Assembly: GCF_030542105.1 (NCBI RefSeq)
Contig: NZ_JAUOFB010000001.1
Location: 744,001-808,000, forward strand
Direction: 5' to 3'
DNA from: Hymenobacter sp. BT730
GTDB taxonomy: Bacteria > Bacteroidota > Bacteroidia > Cytophagales > Hymenobacteraceae
DNA length: 64,000 nucleotides
Positions 41,330 to 49,334 of this stretch are shown here, one piece after another. The stretch's first letter is position 1; each line of letters opens with the position of its first letter. The notes below the pieces were generated by a model that was not told where the DNA came from, ran no database searches, and saw only the letters and a program-made list of their open reading frames with translations. The translations under genes were made by a program, and so were the position numbers.

Positions 41330-41929
41330 ATGAAAACCTCCGCTGCTCACTTCATTCCGGAAGCCGAACTGGTAGCTGCCTGCCGCCAGGGCAACCCCCG
41401 CGCCCAGCGCCTGCTCTACGACCGGATGGCCCCCAAAATGCTGGGTGTGTGCCTGCGCTACCTCCGCAACCATGATGATGCCGAAGAAGCCATGATGACG
41501 GGCTTTGTGAAGGCCTTCCGGGCCCTGGAGCAGTTTCGGAGCGAGGGCAGCTTTGAGGGGTGGGTGCGCCGCATTATGGTGCGCGAGGCCCTGAACCAAA
41601 TCAGCCGCCGCGAACCGTTCATGCTGAACCTCGACGAATGCCCCGCGCAGTACACGCCCGCTCTACCCGCCGGCATTGAGAGTGAGCTGAATGCCGCCGA
41701 CCTGCTGGCCCTCATTCAGGAGCTGCCTGCCGGCTACCGCACGGTATTTAACCTGGCCGCGCTGGAGGGCTACACGCACCAGGAAATTGCCGAGCTACTG
41801 GGCATTTCCGAAGGCACCAGCAAATCCCAGCTCAGCAAGGCCCGCGCCCTGTTGCAGCGCCGCCTAACCGCCTTAACCTATTCTTCTCCCGCCTCTCATT
41901 CTGACTCCCCATGCTGCTTAGCTATTTAA
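41330..41929 (+). CDS. ECF-type RNA polymerase sigma factor
   Basis: A 199-residue sigma-70 family protein with region 2 (NPRAQRLLYDRMAPKMLGVCLRYLRNHDDAEEAMMTGFVKAF) and region 4 (LPAGYRTVFNLAALEGYTHQ, then EIAELLGISEGTSKSQLSKA). The region 4 motif EGYTHQEIAELLGISEGT is that of ECF factors of Bacteroidota. The 3' end overlaps the first permease gene by 19 bases, so it is translated with it. No anti-sigma gene is adjacent. It is notable that a sigma factor is embedded in an operon that itself appears to be driven by sigma-54. Its targets are not visible. Confidence 0.9.
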   Translation: MKTSAAHFIPEAELVAACRQGNPRAQRLLYDRMAPKMLGVCLRYLRNHDDAEEAMMTGFVKAFRALEQFRSEGSFEGWVRRIMVREALNQISRREPFMLNLDECPAQYTPALPAGIESELNAADLLALIQELPAGYRTVFNLAALEGYTHQEIAELLGISEGTSKSQLSKARALLQRRLTALTYSSPASHSDSPCCLAI

Positions 41930-43164
41930 AAATTGCCTGGAAGGTCTTGCTGCGTCGCAAGTTCTTCACCTTCATCAGCCTGTTCGGCATCAGCTTCACG
42001 CTGATGGTGCTGCTGGTGGTAGTGGCCATGTTCGACCACTTCAAAGGCGCCCACGCCCCCGAAACGCGCGTTGACCGGATGCTGTTCGTGTCCTTCCTGA
42101 ACCAGCGCTTCGCCGACGGCGGCAACATGAACACGCCGCCCAGCCCTTACTTCCTCAATAAGTATGTGCGCCCCATGCACACTCCCGAGAAAATAGCGCT
42201 GTTCTCCATGTTCCACGCTATTCCTAGCTACGTGGGTAACCAGAAGCTGGACCTGGACCTGAAGTTTACCGACAACGTGTTCTGGGAGATTTTTGACTTC
42301 ACCTTCCTGGAAGGCAAGCCTTATAACGCCACCGACCTCAAGAATGCCAACCGCGTGGCCGTCATCAATGAAACCACCGCTAAGGAGTACTTCGGGCAGG
42401 CGCGCGGGGTGGTAGGCCGCACTATTATAGTAGACCAGATAAACTACCGCGTGGCCGGCGTGGTGGCCGATGTGCCCGTGATGCGCTTCAACTCTTACGC
42501 CGAGGTATGGGCCCCGATGACCACCACCAAAGCCGACCTCAAAAACCCCGTGCTGGAGGGCGACTACTTTGCCGTGCTGTTGGCACATGAAGGCCAGGAT
42601 CTGAGCGAGCTGCAAAGCGAGTTCAACCAGATTGTGAAAAAGGTTACCATCATCAACCCGGCCATTAAGTCCATTCACGTCTACGCCGATACGCTGCTGG
42701 CCTCGCTCACCCGCCAGATCATTGGGGGCGGCGACTTATCCAACAACTCGGACCGGATGGTGCTGTTCTATATCATCGTGAGCGGACTGGCCCTGTTGTT
42801 TATGATGTTGCCCACCCTGAACCTGGTGAACATCAACCTGAGCCGCATTATGGAGCGTTCCTCCGAAATAGGGGTACGCAAAGCCTTTGGCGCTACTGGT
42901 CGTGCCCTCATGGGTCAGTTTCTGATTGAAAACATCTTCCTCACCATGGTGGGCGGCCTGTTGGGGCTGGCCCTGGCGTATGGCGCCCTCCGGCTCATCA
43001 GCGGTTCTAATTTTATTGCCTACGCGCAGTTCTCCCTAAGCCTGGCGGTGTTTGGCTGGGCCCTGCTGATTACCCTCATTTTTGGGATAATGTCCGGGGT
43101 GTACCCGGCCTTTAAAATGTCTCGTCTCCAACCCGTGAATGCCCTGAAGGGAGGTGCCAAATGA
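41911..43164 (+). CDS. ABC transporter permease (FtsX/MacB type), first
   Basis: A 417-residue integral membrane protein with one N-terminal span (about residues 17-40, FFTFISLFGISFTLMVLLVV), a large periplasmic domain (MacB-type, about 45-280) and three C-terminal spans (LFYIIVSGLALLFMMLPTLN, LIENIFLTMVGGLLGLALAY and FGWALLITLIFGIMSGVYPA). SSEIGVRKAFGATGRALMGQF is the cytoplasmic coupling-helix region typical of FtsX permeases. It overlaps the ECF gene at its start and the second permease gene at its end, so all three are translationally coupled. It would pair with the second permease as a heterodimer. Confidence 0.93.
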   Translation: MLLSYLKIAWKVLLRRKFFTFISLFGISFTLMVLLVVVAMFDHFKGAHAPETRVDRMLFVSFLNQRFADGGNMNTPPSPYFLNKYVRPMHTPEKIALFSMFHAIPSYVGNQKLDLDLKFTDNVFWEIFDFTFLEGKPYNATDLKNANRVAVINETTAKEYFGQARGVVGRTIIVDQINYRVAGVVADVPVMRFNSYAEVWAPMTTTKADLKNPVLEGDYFAVLLAHEGQDLSELQSEFNQIVKKVTIINPAIKSIHVYADTLLASLTRQIIGGGDLSNNSDRMVLFYIIVSGLALLFMMLPTLNLVNINLSRIMERSSEIGVRKAFGATGRALMGQFLIENIFLTMVGGLLGLALAYGALRLISGSNFIAYAQFSLSLAVFGWALLITLIFGIMSGVYPAFKMSRLQPVNALKGGAK

Positions 43165-44351
43165 TACGCCACTTATTTACTCTGATCTGGAACCGCAAGC
43201 GGTCCAACTTCCTGCTGATTGCCGAAATCGTGCTGTCGTTCTTCGTGGTGTTTGTAGTGGGCAGTCTACTGCTCTACAACCTCAACAACTACAGCCAGCC
43301 CCTGGGCTACAACTACGAAAATGTGTGGGAAATGAGCCTGGACCCAGGACCCGATACCGTAGCGCGCCGCGAGAAAATTCAAATGCTCATGCAGCGCATT
43401 AAGTCCCTGCCGGGCGTGGTGGGCGTCACCCGCAGCAGCGTGAACACGCCCTTCGCCTTCTCCACCATGAACACCAACGTGCAGTATAATGGCAAGCAAA
43501 GCCCTACGTCTGACTTCTACAAGGTGGATGACGAGTTTGGCAAGCTCATGAACCTGAACGTAACGGAAGGCCGCTGGTTTGACCAGCGTGACAACGCGGC
43601 TCAGCGCATTCCGGTCGTCATTAACCAGGCCTTCAAGGATGCGGTTTTTCCTACTGAAAAGCCGTTAGGGAAAATCCTCACCGAGGAAAAAGGAACCCGC
43701 CAGTGGCAGGTGGTAGGCGTAGTAGAAACCTACCGTGCCGGCAGCGACTTCTCCGAAAACGCGCCCGCCTATTTTGAGCGCCGCCTGGACGATACCGTCC
43801 GCACCATGGCGGGCTACGATTTACCGTGGTTACTGATTAAAGTACAGCCCGGCCAGGGAGCTATTCTGGAGCAGAAATTGGTGAAGGAAGTGCTGGGCGT
43901 AACCAAAAGCTGGTCGGTAAAAACCAACACGCTGGAGCAAAACCGCATTTCCAAGCTCAAGGTAGTGCTGACCCCCATCGTGGTCCTGGGCATTGTGTGC
44001 GTGTTCCTGATTCTGAATGTGGCCTTGGGTCTGTTTGGGGTGCTATGGTACAACATTAACCAGCGCCGCTCTGAAATTGGCCTGCGCCGTGCCCTGGGTG
44101 CCACGGGCCTGGGCATTGGTGGCCAGTTTATTGGCGAAATGCTGGTGGTTACTACGCTGGGCGTATTGGTTGGCGTGGTGCTGGCCGTGCAGTTTCCGCT
44201 ACTGGGCGTGTTTGGGGTGGCGCCGGCGGTGTACGGGGCGGCCATTGCCGTTGCCGCCCTCCTGATCTACCTGCTCACGGCCATCTGTGCTTTCCACCCC
44301 AGCCGCCTAGCCGCTGGTATTCAGCCGGCTGTGGCTTTGCGCGAGGAATAA
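43161..44351 (+). CDS. ABC transporter permease (FtsX/MacB type), second
   Basis: A 396-residue permease with the same design as the preceding one: an N-terminal span (FLLIAEIVLSFFVVFVVGSL), a periplasmic MacB-like domain, and three C-terminal spans including VVLGIVCVFLILNVALGLFG and FIGEMLVVTTLGVLVGVVLA. RRSEIGLRRALGATGLGIGG is the coupling region. Its ATGA start overlaps the stop of the first permease gene by four bases. Together with the ATPase at 40530, adaptor and TolC protein it completes a tripartite exporter. Confidence 0.93.
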   Translation: MIRHLFTLIWNRKRSNFLLIAEIVLSFFVVFVVGSLLLYNLNNYSQPLGYNYENVWEMSLDPGPDTVARREKIQMLMQRIKSLPGVVGVTRSSVNTPFAFSTMNTNVQYNGKQSPTSDFYKVDDEFGKLMNLNVTEGRWFDQRDNAAQRIPVVINQAFKDAVFPTEKPLGKILTEEKGTRQWQVVGVVETYRAGSDFSENAPAYFERRLDDTVRTMAGYDLPWLLIKVQPGQGAILEQKLVKEVLGVTKSWSVKTNTLEQNRISKLKVVLTPIVVLGIVCVFLILNVALGLFGVLWYNINQRRSEIGLRRALGATGLGIGGQFIGEMLVVTTLGVLVGVVLAVQFPLLGVFGVAPAVYGAAIAVAALLIYLLTAICAFHPSRLAAGIQPAVALREE

Positions 44352-44358
44352 GTAACCG

Positions 44359-44387
44359 GCCCGTTCTGTCCTAAAAACAGAACGGGC
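44359..44387 (+). terminator. hairpin between permease and regulator genes
   Basis: An 11-bp perfect stem (GCCCGTTCTGT/ACAGAACGGGC) with a seven-base loop lies eight bases after the second permease gene. It lacks a clean T-run (TGTTGCCTC), so it may reduce rather than end transcription into the regulator genes. Confidence 0.55.
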
Positions 44388-44441
44388 TGTTGCCTCTTCC
44401 GCCCCAAATTACGTCCTTCGCCTCTTCCCCCTCTCTGCCCC

Positions 44442-45857
44442 ATGATTCTCATTGTCGACGACGATATAGCAGTACGCACTTCCCTGGGGCTGCTGCTCAA
44501 GCAGGCAGGCTACGCCACCCGTGGCGCTGCCACGCCGGAAGAAGCCTTGCGAGCCTTGCAGGAAGTGAGCCCGCAACTGGTGCTCATGGACATGAACTAT
44601 TCCCTGGACACCAGCGGCCACGATGGCCTGGATCTGCTGGCCAAGGTGAAGCTGTTGCAGCCCGCGTTGCCCGTTATTCTCATTACGGGCTGGGGCTCCA
44701 TCACGCTGGCGGTGGAAGGTATGAAAGCCGGCGCTGCCGAGTTTGTGACCAAGCCCTGGAACAACGACGCGCTGCTGCAAACTATTCGCACCATTCTGGA
44801 CCTGGCTGCCCAAACCGGCGCCGCCGAGCCCGATGAAGCCACGCTCACCCGCCGCCAGCTCGACCGGCAGTACGACTTCAAAAACATAATTGGCCAGGAC
44901 CCCCACCTGCTGCACGTATTGCGCAGTGTAGGCCAGGTAGCCGCTACCGATGCTTCCGTCTTGATTGAAGGCGAATCGGGCACGGGGAAAGAGCTCATTG
45001 CCGAAGCCATTCACCAGAACAGCCAGCGCCGCCGGCAGCCCTTTGTAAAAGTAAACCTGGGCGGGATTTCGGCCTCTTTGTTTGAGAGTGAGATGTTCGG
45101 GCACCGCCGCGGTGCTTTCACCGATGCCAAGGCCGACCGGGTAGGCCGCTTCGAACTGGCCAATGGCGGCACCATTTTCCTGGACGAGATAGGGGAGCTG
45201 GACATGGGTTCCCAGGTGAAGCTGCTGCGCGTGCTGCAGGACCGCACCTACGAGGTGCTGGGCGACAGTAAGCCGCGCCGCCTGGATATCCGGGTGATTT
45301 GCGCCACCAACCGCGACCTGGCTCAGGAAGTACGTGAGGGCCGCTTCCGGGAAGATTTGTTCTACCGTATCAACCTGATAACCGTGCGCCTGCCCGCCCT
45401 GCGCGAGCGGCCCACCGACATTCCCTTGCTGGTGCAGCACTTTGTGGATAACCTGCGCGCTACCTACAACCGCCCGGCTCTGAAAGTGAATACCCGCGCC
45501 ATGCACTGGCTGCGCGAGCAGCCGCTGCCGGGCAACATTCGGGAGCTGAAAAACCTGGTAGAGCGGGCCGTGCTGGTCAGCGGCAAGGATGAGCTGGGCC
45601 CTGAGGAGTTCCAGGCCCAATTCCAGAAAACGCCCGTGAAGGTGACGGCCGCTCCCGGCGAGCTGCCCGCCGTAGGCTCCATGACCCTGGACGAGCTGGA
45701 AGCCCAGATGATTCGTAAATCCATGGACCACTACGCCGGCAATGTATCCAAAGTGGCTAAGGCCCTAGGGCTTAGCCGTGGCGCTTTATACCGGCGCCTG
45801 GAGAAATACGACATTCCCTTTGATGTAGAGAAAGGCAATGCCGCGTTGGAAGGATAA
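44442..45857 (+). CDS. sigma-54-dependent response regulator (NtrC family)
   Basis: A 471-residue activator. The receiver domain (1-125) has phospho-acceptor Asp50 in LVLMDMNYS. The AAA+ domain (about 148-385) has Walker A EGESGTGKELIAEAIH, the sigma-54 contact loop as GAFTDA (usual form GAFTGA), and Walker B GTIFLDEIGELD. The C-terminal Fis-type helix-turn-helix is NVSKVAKALGLSRGALYRRL. It should drive the two sigma-54-like promoters at 36850 and 40414, one of which leads into its own operon. Its cognate kinase is encoded 67 bases downstream. Confidence 0.95.
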   Translation: MILIVDDDIAVRTSLGLLLKQAGYATRGAATPEEALRALQEVSPQLVLMDMNYSLDTSGHDGLDLLAKVKLLQPALPVILITGWGSITLAVEGMKAGAAEFVTKPWNNDALLQTIRTILDLAAQTGAAEPDEATLTRRQLDRQYDFKNIIGQDPHLLHVLRSVGQVAATDASVLIEGESGTGKELIAEAIHQNSQRRRQPFVKVNLGGISASLFESEMFGHRRGAFTDAKADRVGRFELANGGTIFLDEIGELDMGSQVKLLRVLQDRTYEVLGDSKPRRLDIRVICATNRDLAQEVREGRFREDLFYRINLITVRLPALRERPTDIPLLVQHFVDNLRATYNRPALKVNTRAMHWLREQPLPGNIRELKNLVERAVLVSGKDELGPEEFQAQFQKTPVKVTAAPGELPAVGSMTLDELEAQMIRKSMDHYAGNVSKVAKALGLSRGALYRRLEKYDIPFDVEKGNAALEG

Positions 45858-45924
45858 TGGAGAGGAGCGCCGCATGACCTTTCTTTCGATGCAGCAGCTA
45901 CCTTGCTGTTTCTAATTCTTCTGC

Positions 45925-47238
45925 ATGACGCTGCGCACTAAGTTTCTGCTTTTCGCCATCATCATTCATGGGGTGCTGGTGGCACTGGCGTGGCAGGTGC
46001 TGCGCCAAAATGATGTGCTGTTTATTAGCGCCGAGCTGCTGCTGCTGGTATCTGTCGTTCTGACCGTGCACCTGTACCGCGGCTTTGTGCGGCCCTTCCA
46101 GCTGATTGCAGCCGGCACGGAGGCCATTAAAGCCAAGGACTTCTCCACCAAGTTCATGCCCGTGAATCAGCGGGAGATGGACCAGCTGATTGAGGTGTAT
46201 AACCACATGATTGATGAGCTGCGTCAGGAGCGCATCACGCAGCACGAGAAAAGCTTTCTGCTGGAGCACCTCATTCAGGCCTCGCCGGCAGGCATTCTGC
46301 TGCTGAATTTCGATGGCCGGATTGAGTCCGTAAACCCGGCGGCGGCGCGTATGCTGCAGCTGCCCACCGCCGCGCTGCTGGGCCAGCTACCATCTGCCCT
46401 GCCCGGCGACTGGGGCCCGGCCCTGAGCACTCTGCAGCCCGGCCACCCGCAGGTGGTGCAGCTCTCGGGCGTGCAAACCTACCGGGCCCACACCTCGCAC
46501 TTTCTTGATAGAGGCTTCACGCGCTACTTTATCCTGCTGGAAGAGCTGACGCAGGACCTTATCCGCCAGGAGAAACAAGCGTATGAGAAGCTGATCCGGA
46601 TGATGTCGCATGAGGTGAATAACTCCATTGGCGCGGTCAATTCCATTCTGCAATCCTTCCACTACTACGCTCCGCAGCTGGCGGAAGAAGACCGCACCGA
46701 CTTTACCGAAGCGCTGGAAGTATCCGTGAACCGGAGCACACACCTGGCCAACTTCATTGCCAACTTCGCTAACCTGGTGCGCCTGCCACCACCCACCCGG
46801 CGCCCCGTAGATGTGCATGAGCTGCTGAAATCTACCTGCCGCCTGCTGCAGGTGCAAAGCGAGAAGCGTCATATTCAGTGGCATTGGGAGCTGACACCAG
46901 GGCCGCTGTATGTAGAGCTGGATGGCCAGCAGCTGGAGCAGGCCCTGCTCAACATCGGCAAAAATGCTCTGGAAGCTATTGGCGAAGATGGCAACATCTG
47001 GGTGCGCACCACAGCTTCGCCGCCCACGGTGGTACTGGAGAATGATGGTCCCGGTATTCCGCCCGAAGTGCAGCGCCACCTGTTCACGCCCTTCTACAGC
47101 ACCAAGCGCGACGGGCAGGGCATTGGCCTCACACTCATCCGCGACATTCTGCTGCAGCACCATTTCCCCTTCAGCCTGGAAACCCACCCCAACGGCCGTA
47201 CGGCCTTCTCCATTGATTTCACCGTGACCGGGGCCTAA
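45925..47238 (+). CDS. sensor histidine kinase, partner of the NtrC-family regulator
   Basis: A 437-residue kinase. Two N-terminal spans (LLFAIIIHGVLVALAWQVL and LFISAELLLLVSVVLTVHL) are followed by a HAMP-like region (FVRPFQLIAAGTEAIKAKDF), a PAS segment (about 110-215, ASPAGILLLNFDGRIESVNP), an H-box RMMSHEVNNSIGAVNSILQS with the phosphorylated histidine at about residue 230, and an ATPase domain with NIGKNALEAIGEDG, ENDGPGIPPE and GQGIGLTLIRDIL. The periplasmic loop between the spans is nearly absent, so it probably senses within the membrane or cytoplasm, perhaps the transporter itself. Confidence 0.94.
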   Translation: MTLRTKFLLFAIIIHGVLVALAWQVLRQNDVLFISAELLLLVSVVLTVHLYRGFVRPFQLIAAGTEAIKAKDFSTKFMPVNQREMDQLIEVYNHMIDELRQERITQHEKSFLLEHLIQASPAGILLLNFDGRIESVNPAAARMLQLPTAALLGQLPSALPGDWGPALSTLQPGHPQVVQLSGVQTYRAHTSHFLDRGFTRYFILLEELTQDLIRQEKQAYEKLIRMMSHEVNNSIGAVNSILQSFHYYAPQLAEEDRTDFTEALEVSVNRSTHLANFIANFANLVRLPPPTRRPVDVHELLKSTCRLLQVQSEKRHIQWHWELTPGPLYVELDGQQLEQALLNIGKNALEAIGEDGNIWVRTTASPPTVVLENDGPGIPPEVQRHLFTPFYSTKRDGQGIGLTLIRDILLQHHFPFSLETHPNGRTAFSIDFTVTGA

Positions 47239-47284
47239 CGGAACCTGACAGCTGCGAGGATGGCTGGTTTCGTACTTTTAGACC

Positions 47285-47980
47285 ATGGCGAACCTCCGGC
47301 GGCACTCCGTATTTAGCACCTACATTGTCCATCACCTGGGGGCGCTGCCTACCCTGGTGCGCATAGCGCTGGCTTGTGTGCTGGCGGTGGCTACCTTCCT
47401 GCTTTTGCAGCATCAGCCCCACCTGACTACCCGCCTGCTGGCTGCCTGGAATGCTTTTGCCTTCACCTGTCTGGTGCTTATCTGGTCGGCAGTATTCACG
47501 GCTGAGCCCGACCACATCCGGAAAGTAGCCGTGGCGGAAGACCCGGGCCGCACCTTGCTCTTTGTTTTTGCACTGATAGGCATTCTGGCCAGCCTGGTGG
47601 CCGTAGTAGTGCTGCTGCGCGCTATGCGCAGCCTCCCGCCCGATTTGCTGCGGACCAGCGTGGTGCTTTCTATTATGGCTGTGGCTTTTGCCTGGATGCT
47701 ACTGCACACGCTCTTCACGCTGCACTACGCCCACCTTTACTATGCCCCCGCCGATTTGGGCAAGGAAGGTGGCCTGCAGTTCCCGGGCCATACCCCCGAC
47801 CCAAACTACCTGGATTTTGCCTACTTCTCCTTTACCATTGGCATGACGGCCCAGACGGCGGATATCGGCATCAGCAGCCCACTGATCAGGCGGCTGGTAC
47901 TGGTACATGCGCTACTGTCCTTTGTGTTTAATACCGCCCTGGTGGCTATGACCATCAGTGGCCTCGCCAGCACTCTATAG
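47285..47980 (+). CDS. DUF1345 membrane protein
   Basis: A 231-residue polytopic protein with about five membrane segments, including LVRIALACVLAVATFLLLQ, LFVFALIGILASLVAVVVLL and VVLSIMAVAFAWMLLHTLFT. YLDFAYFSFTIGMTAQTADI is the diagnostic DUF1345 segment, which resembles the selectivity-filter region of ion-channel-like proteins; related proteins are annotated only as predicted membrane proteins. It follows the kinase gene after 46 bases and may be cotranscribed, but no functional link to the exporter is evident. Confidence 0.85.
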   Translation: MANLRRHSVFSTYIVHHLGALPTLVRIALACVLAVATFLLLQHQPHLTTRLLAAWNAFAFTCLVLIWSAVFTAEPDHIRKVAVAEDPGRTLLFVFALIGILASLVAVVVLLRAMRSLPPDLLRTSVVLSIMAVAFAWMLLHTLFTLHYAHLYYAPADLGKEGGLQFPGHTPDPNYLDFAYFSFTIGMTAQTADIGISSPLIRRLVLVHALLSFVFNTALVAMTISGLASTL

Positions 47981-48392
47981 TGCAGCTGCTAGGGTTGTTA
48001 GTTGATTATTAGTGCTTTATGTGGTTTCAGGCCGGTGGTGCCAACCCGCTGCTATATAAAAATACGTATTTATCGCAGTATAAAATCAGTAAGAATGCTG
48101 AGAGAAGCGGAGTTCTTTTTCCTGAACTATGCAAAAGCAAACCGCAGACGAAGTAGCGGGCTTGTCTTAGGGCCTGCTACTTCGCCACTTCTCTGGCAGT
48201 AGCTACCGAAATAGATTATAATCCCCTGTATATCAAGGAGTAAACGTTTATAGATTTATATCTTATAGTTATAGCCTAATACTATTGTTATGGCTTAATG
48301 TGCATAAGGATTAAGAAAGGCTGGCGGTTTCCGCCAGCCTTTCTTCCTTTTAATAGGTGGTTTCACCCGCAGTAAGTGCTTGCTTGGCGTGG
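47981..48392. other. intergenic region with hairpins, no gene seen
   Basis: AT-rich sequence between the DUF1345 gene and the convergent response regulator gene. It has an imperfect hairpin at 48151-48182 (AAGTAGCGGGC with GCCTGCTACTT), which may end the DUF1345 transcript, and a strong one at 48313. The ORFs here are short and unconvincing. Confidence 0.5.
48313..48345. terminator. 15-bp terminator hairpin after the NarL-type regulator gene
   Basis: AAGAAAGGCTGGCGG and its exact complement are separated by TTT. On the minus strand it lies 47 bases past the stop of the response regulator gene; it is symmetric enough to act in both directions. Confidence 0.85.
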
Positions 48393-49034
48393 TTAGGCAA
48401 TAATGCCGTGCCGTACGGCAAATTTAATGAGGGCGGCTGTGTTCTTCACCTGTAGTTTATCCAGGATATTCTGCCGGTGCGTATCAATAGTGCGTTTGCT
48501 GGTGTACAGCTGATCGGCAATTTCATTGGTGGTCAGGCCTTCGCCCATCAGAATAAGTACCTCCAGCTCCCGGGCCGACAGCTCCGGGGTATTTTCCTTG
48601 CGCGTGAGTGGCGAAATTTGCTGCAGCCTCTCCAGGGCATCTAGCCCAATCGCGGTGCTGAGAAAAGGCTGCCCGGCTGCTACTGTGTGAATGGCGTAAG
48701 CCAGCTCGGCTGCATCGGCTGTCTTCAGGCTGTAGCCCAGCGCGCCGGCCGCCAGCATGGCACTCACGGACTGCTCGTGGTCCAGCATAGACAAGGCCAA
48801 TACCTTCACATGTGGGTGCCGGCTCAGCAACAAAGGCATGGTGGCCAGACCATCCAGCACAGGCATACCCACATCCAATAAAACGACATCGGCCGGGGTG
48901 TGCTCCAGCATATCCAATAGCTCCTGGCCATTGCCAGCTTCCCCTACTACTTCTACTTCCGGTACTTTCCCCAGCAACGACCGGATACCATTGCGGAGGA
49001 GAGTATGATCATCGGTAAGTATAACACGAATCAT
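48393..49034 (-). CDS. NarL/FixJ-type response regulator
   Basis: A 213-residue response regulator. The receiver domain has the acidic pair in ILTDDHTLLRNGIRSLL, the phospho-acceptor aspartate in VVLLDVGMPVLDG, and the conserved lysine in SLKTADAAELAYAI. The LuxR-type helix-turn-helix is LSARELEVLILMGEGLTTNE, then IADQLYTSKRTIDTHRQNIL. No kinase gene is adjacent on the same strand, so its partner kinase is elsewhere. The family is common in Bacteroidota with hybrid or ligand-sensing kinases. The promoter region before it also contains tRNA-Arg on the same strand. Confidence 0.93.
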   Translation of the reverse strand: MIRVILTDDHTLLRNGIRSLLGKVPEVEVVGEAGNGQELLDMLEHTPADVVLLDVGMPVLDGLATMPLLLSRHPHVKVLALSMLDHEQSVSAMLAAGALGYSLKTADAAELAYAIHTVAAGQPFLSTAIGLDALERLQQISPLTRKENTPELSARELEVLILMGEGLTTNEIADQLYTSKRTIDTHRQNILDKLQVKNTAALIKFAVRHGIIA

Positions 49035-49161
49035 GCGCGTACGATTAAGTTAACTGAATTAAATCAGGGTCGTTACTCGTCGGCAGGGAAGCACGCCACC
49101 GGGTAGGTGGACGGCCGCAGTGCAGAAACCAGGAACGCCTGCGGAATAAACTGTAAAAAAG

Positions 49162-49233
49162 TAGCCCCGGCGGGAATCGAACCCACATCAAAAGTTTAGG
49201 AAACTTCTATTCTATCCGTTGAACTACGGGGCC
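49162..49233 (-). tRNA. tRNA-Arg (anticodon CCT)
   Basis: On the minus strand the acceptor GGCCCCG pairs with CGGGGCT (one G-T). The anticodon stem GAAGT/ACTTT encloses TTCCTAA, giving anticodon CCT for arginine. The T-arm is GCGGG-type, with loop TTCGATT, paired around TGGGTTCGATTCCCG. The discriminator is A, the CCA end is not encoded, and a six-base T-run follows and can terminate transcription. Confidence 0.9.
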
Positions 49234-49246
49234 AGCGGGTTTGCGC

Positions 49247-49280
49247 GTAAAGGTAACCGGAAAGAAACCTGTGTGCCAAA
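49247..49280 (-). promoter_or_regulatory. probable promoter of tRNA-Arg
   Basis: Read on the minus strand, TTTG (49280-49277) is followed after 21 bases by TACCTTTA (49255-49248), close to the TAnnTTTG consensus. The tRNA begins about 14 bases downstream. Confidence 0.45.
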
Positions 49281-49334
49281 CCTGCAGCGCAACGCCCTGC
49301 GTATAGCCGCTAATCTTTGGTTATTTATCCCGGT

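Noticed and set aside
44409..45731. 440-codon open frame antisense to the sigma-54 regulator gene
   Set aside because: The sense strand encodes an intact NtrC-family protein; the antisense product has no recognisable motif and is a composition artefact.
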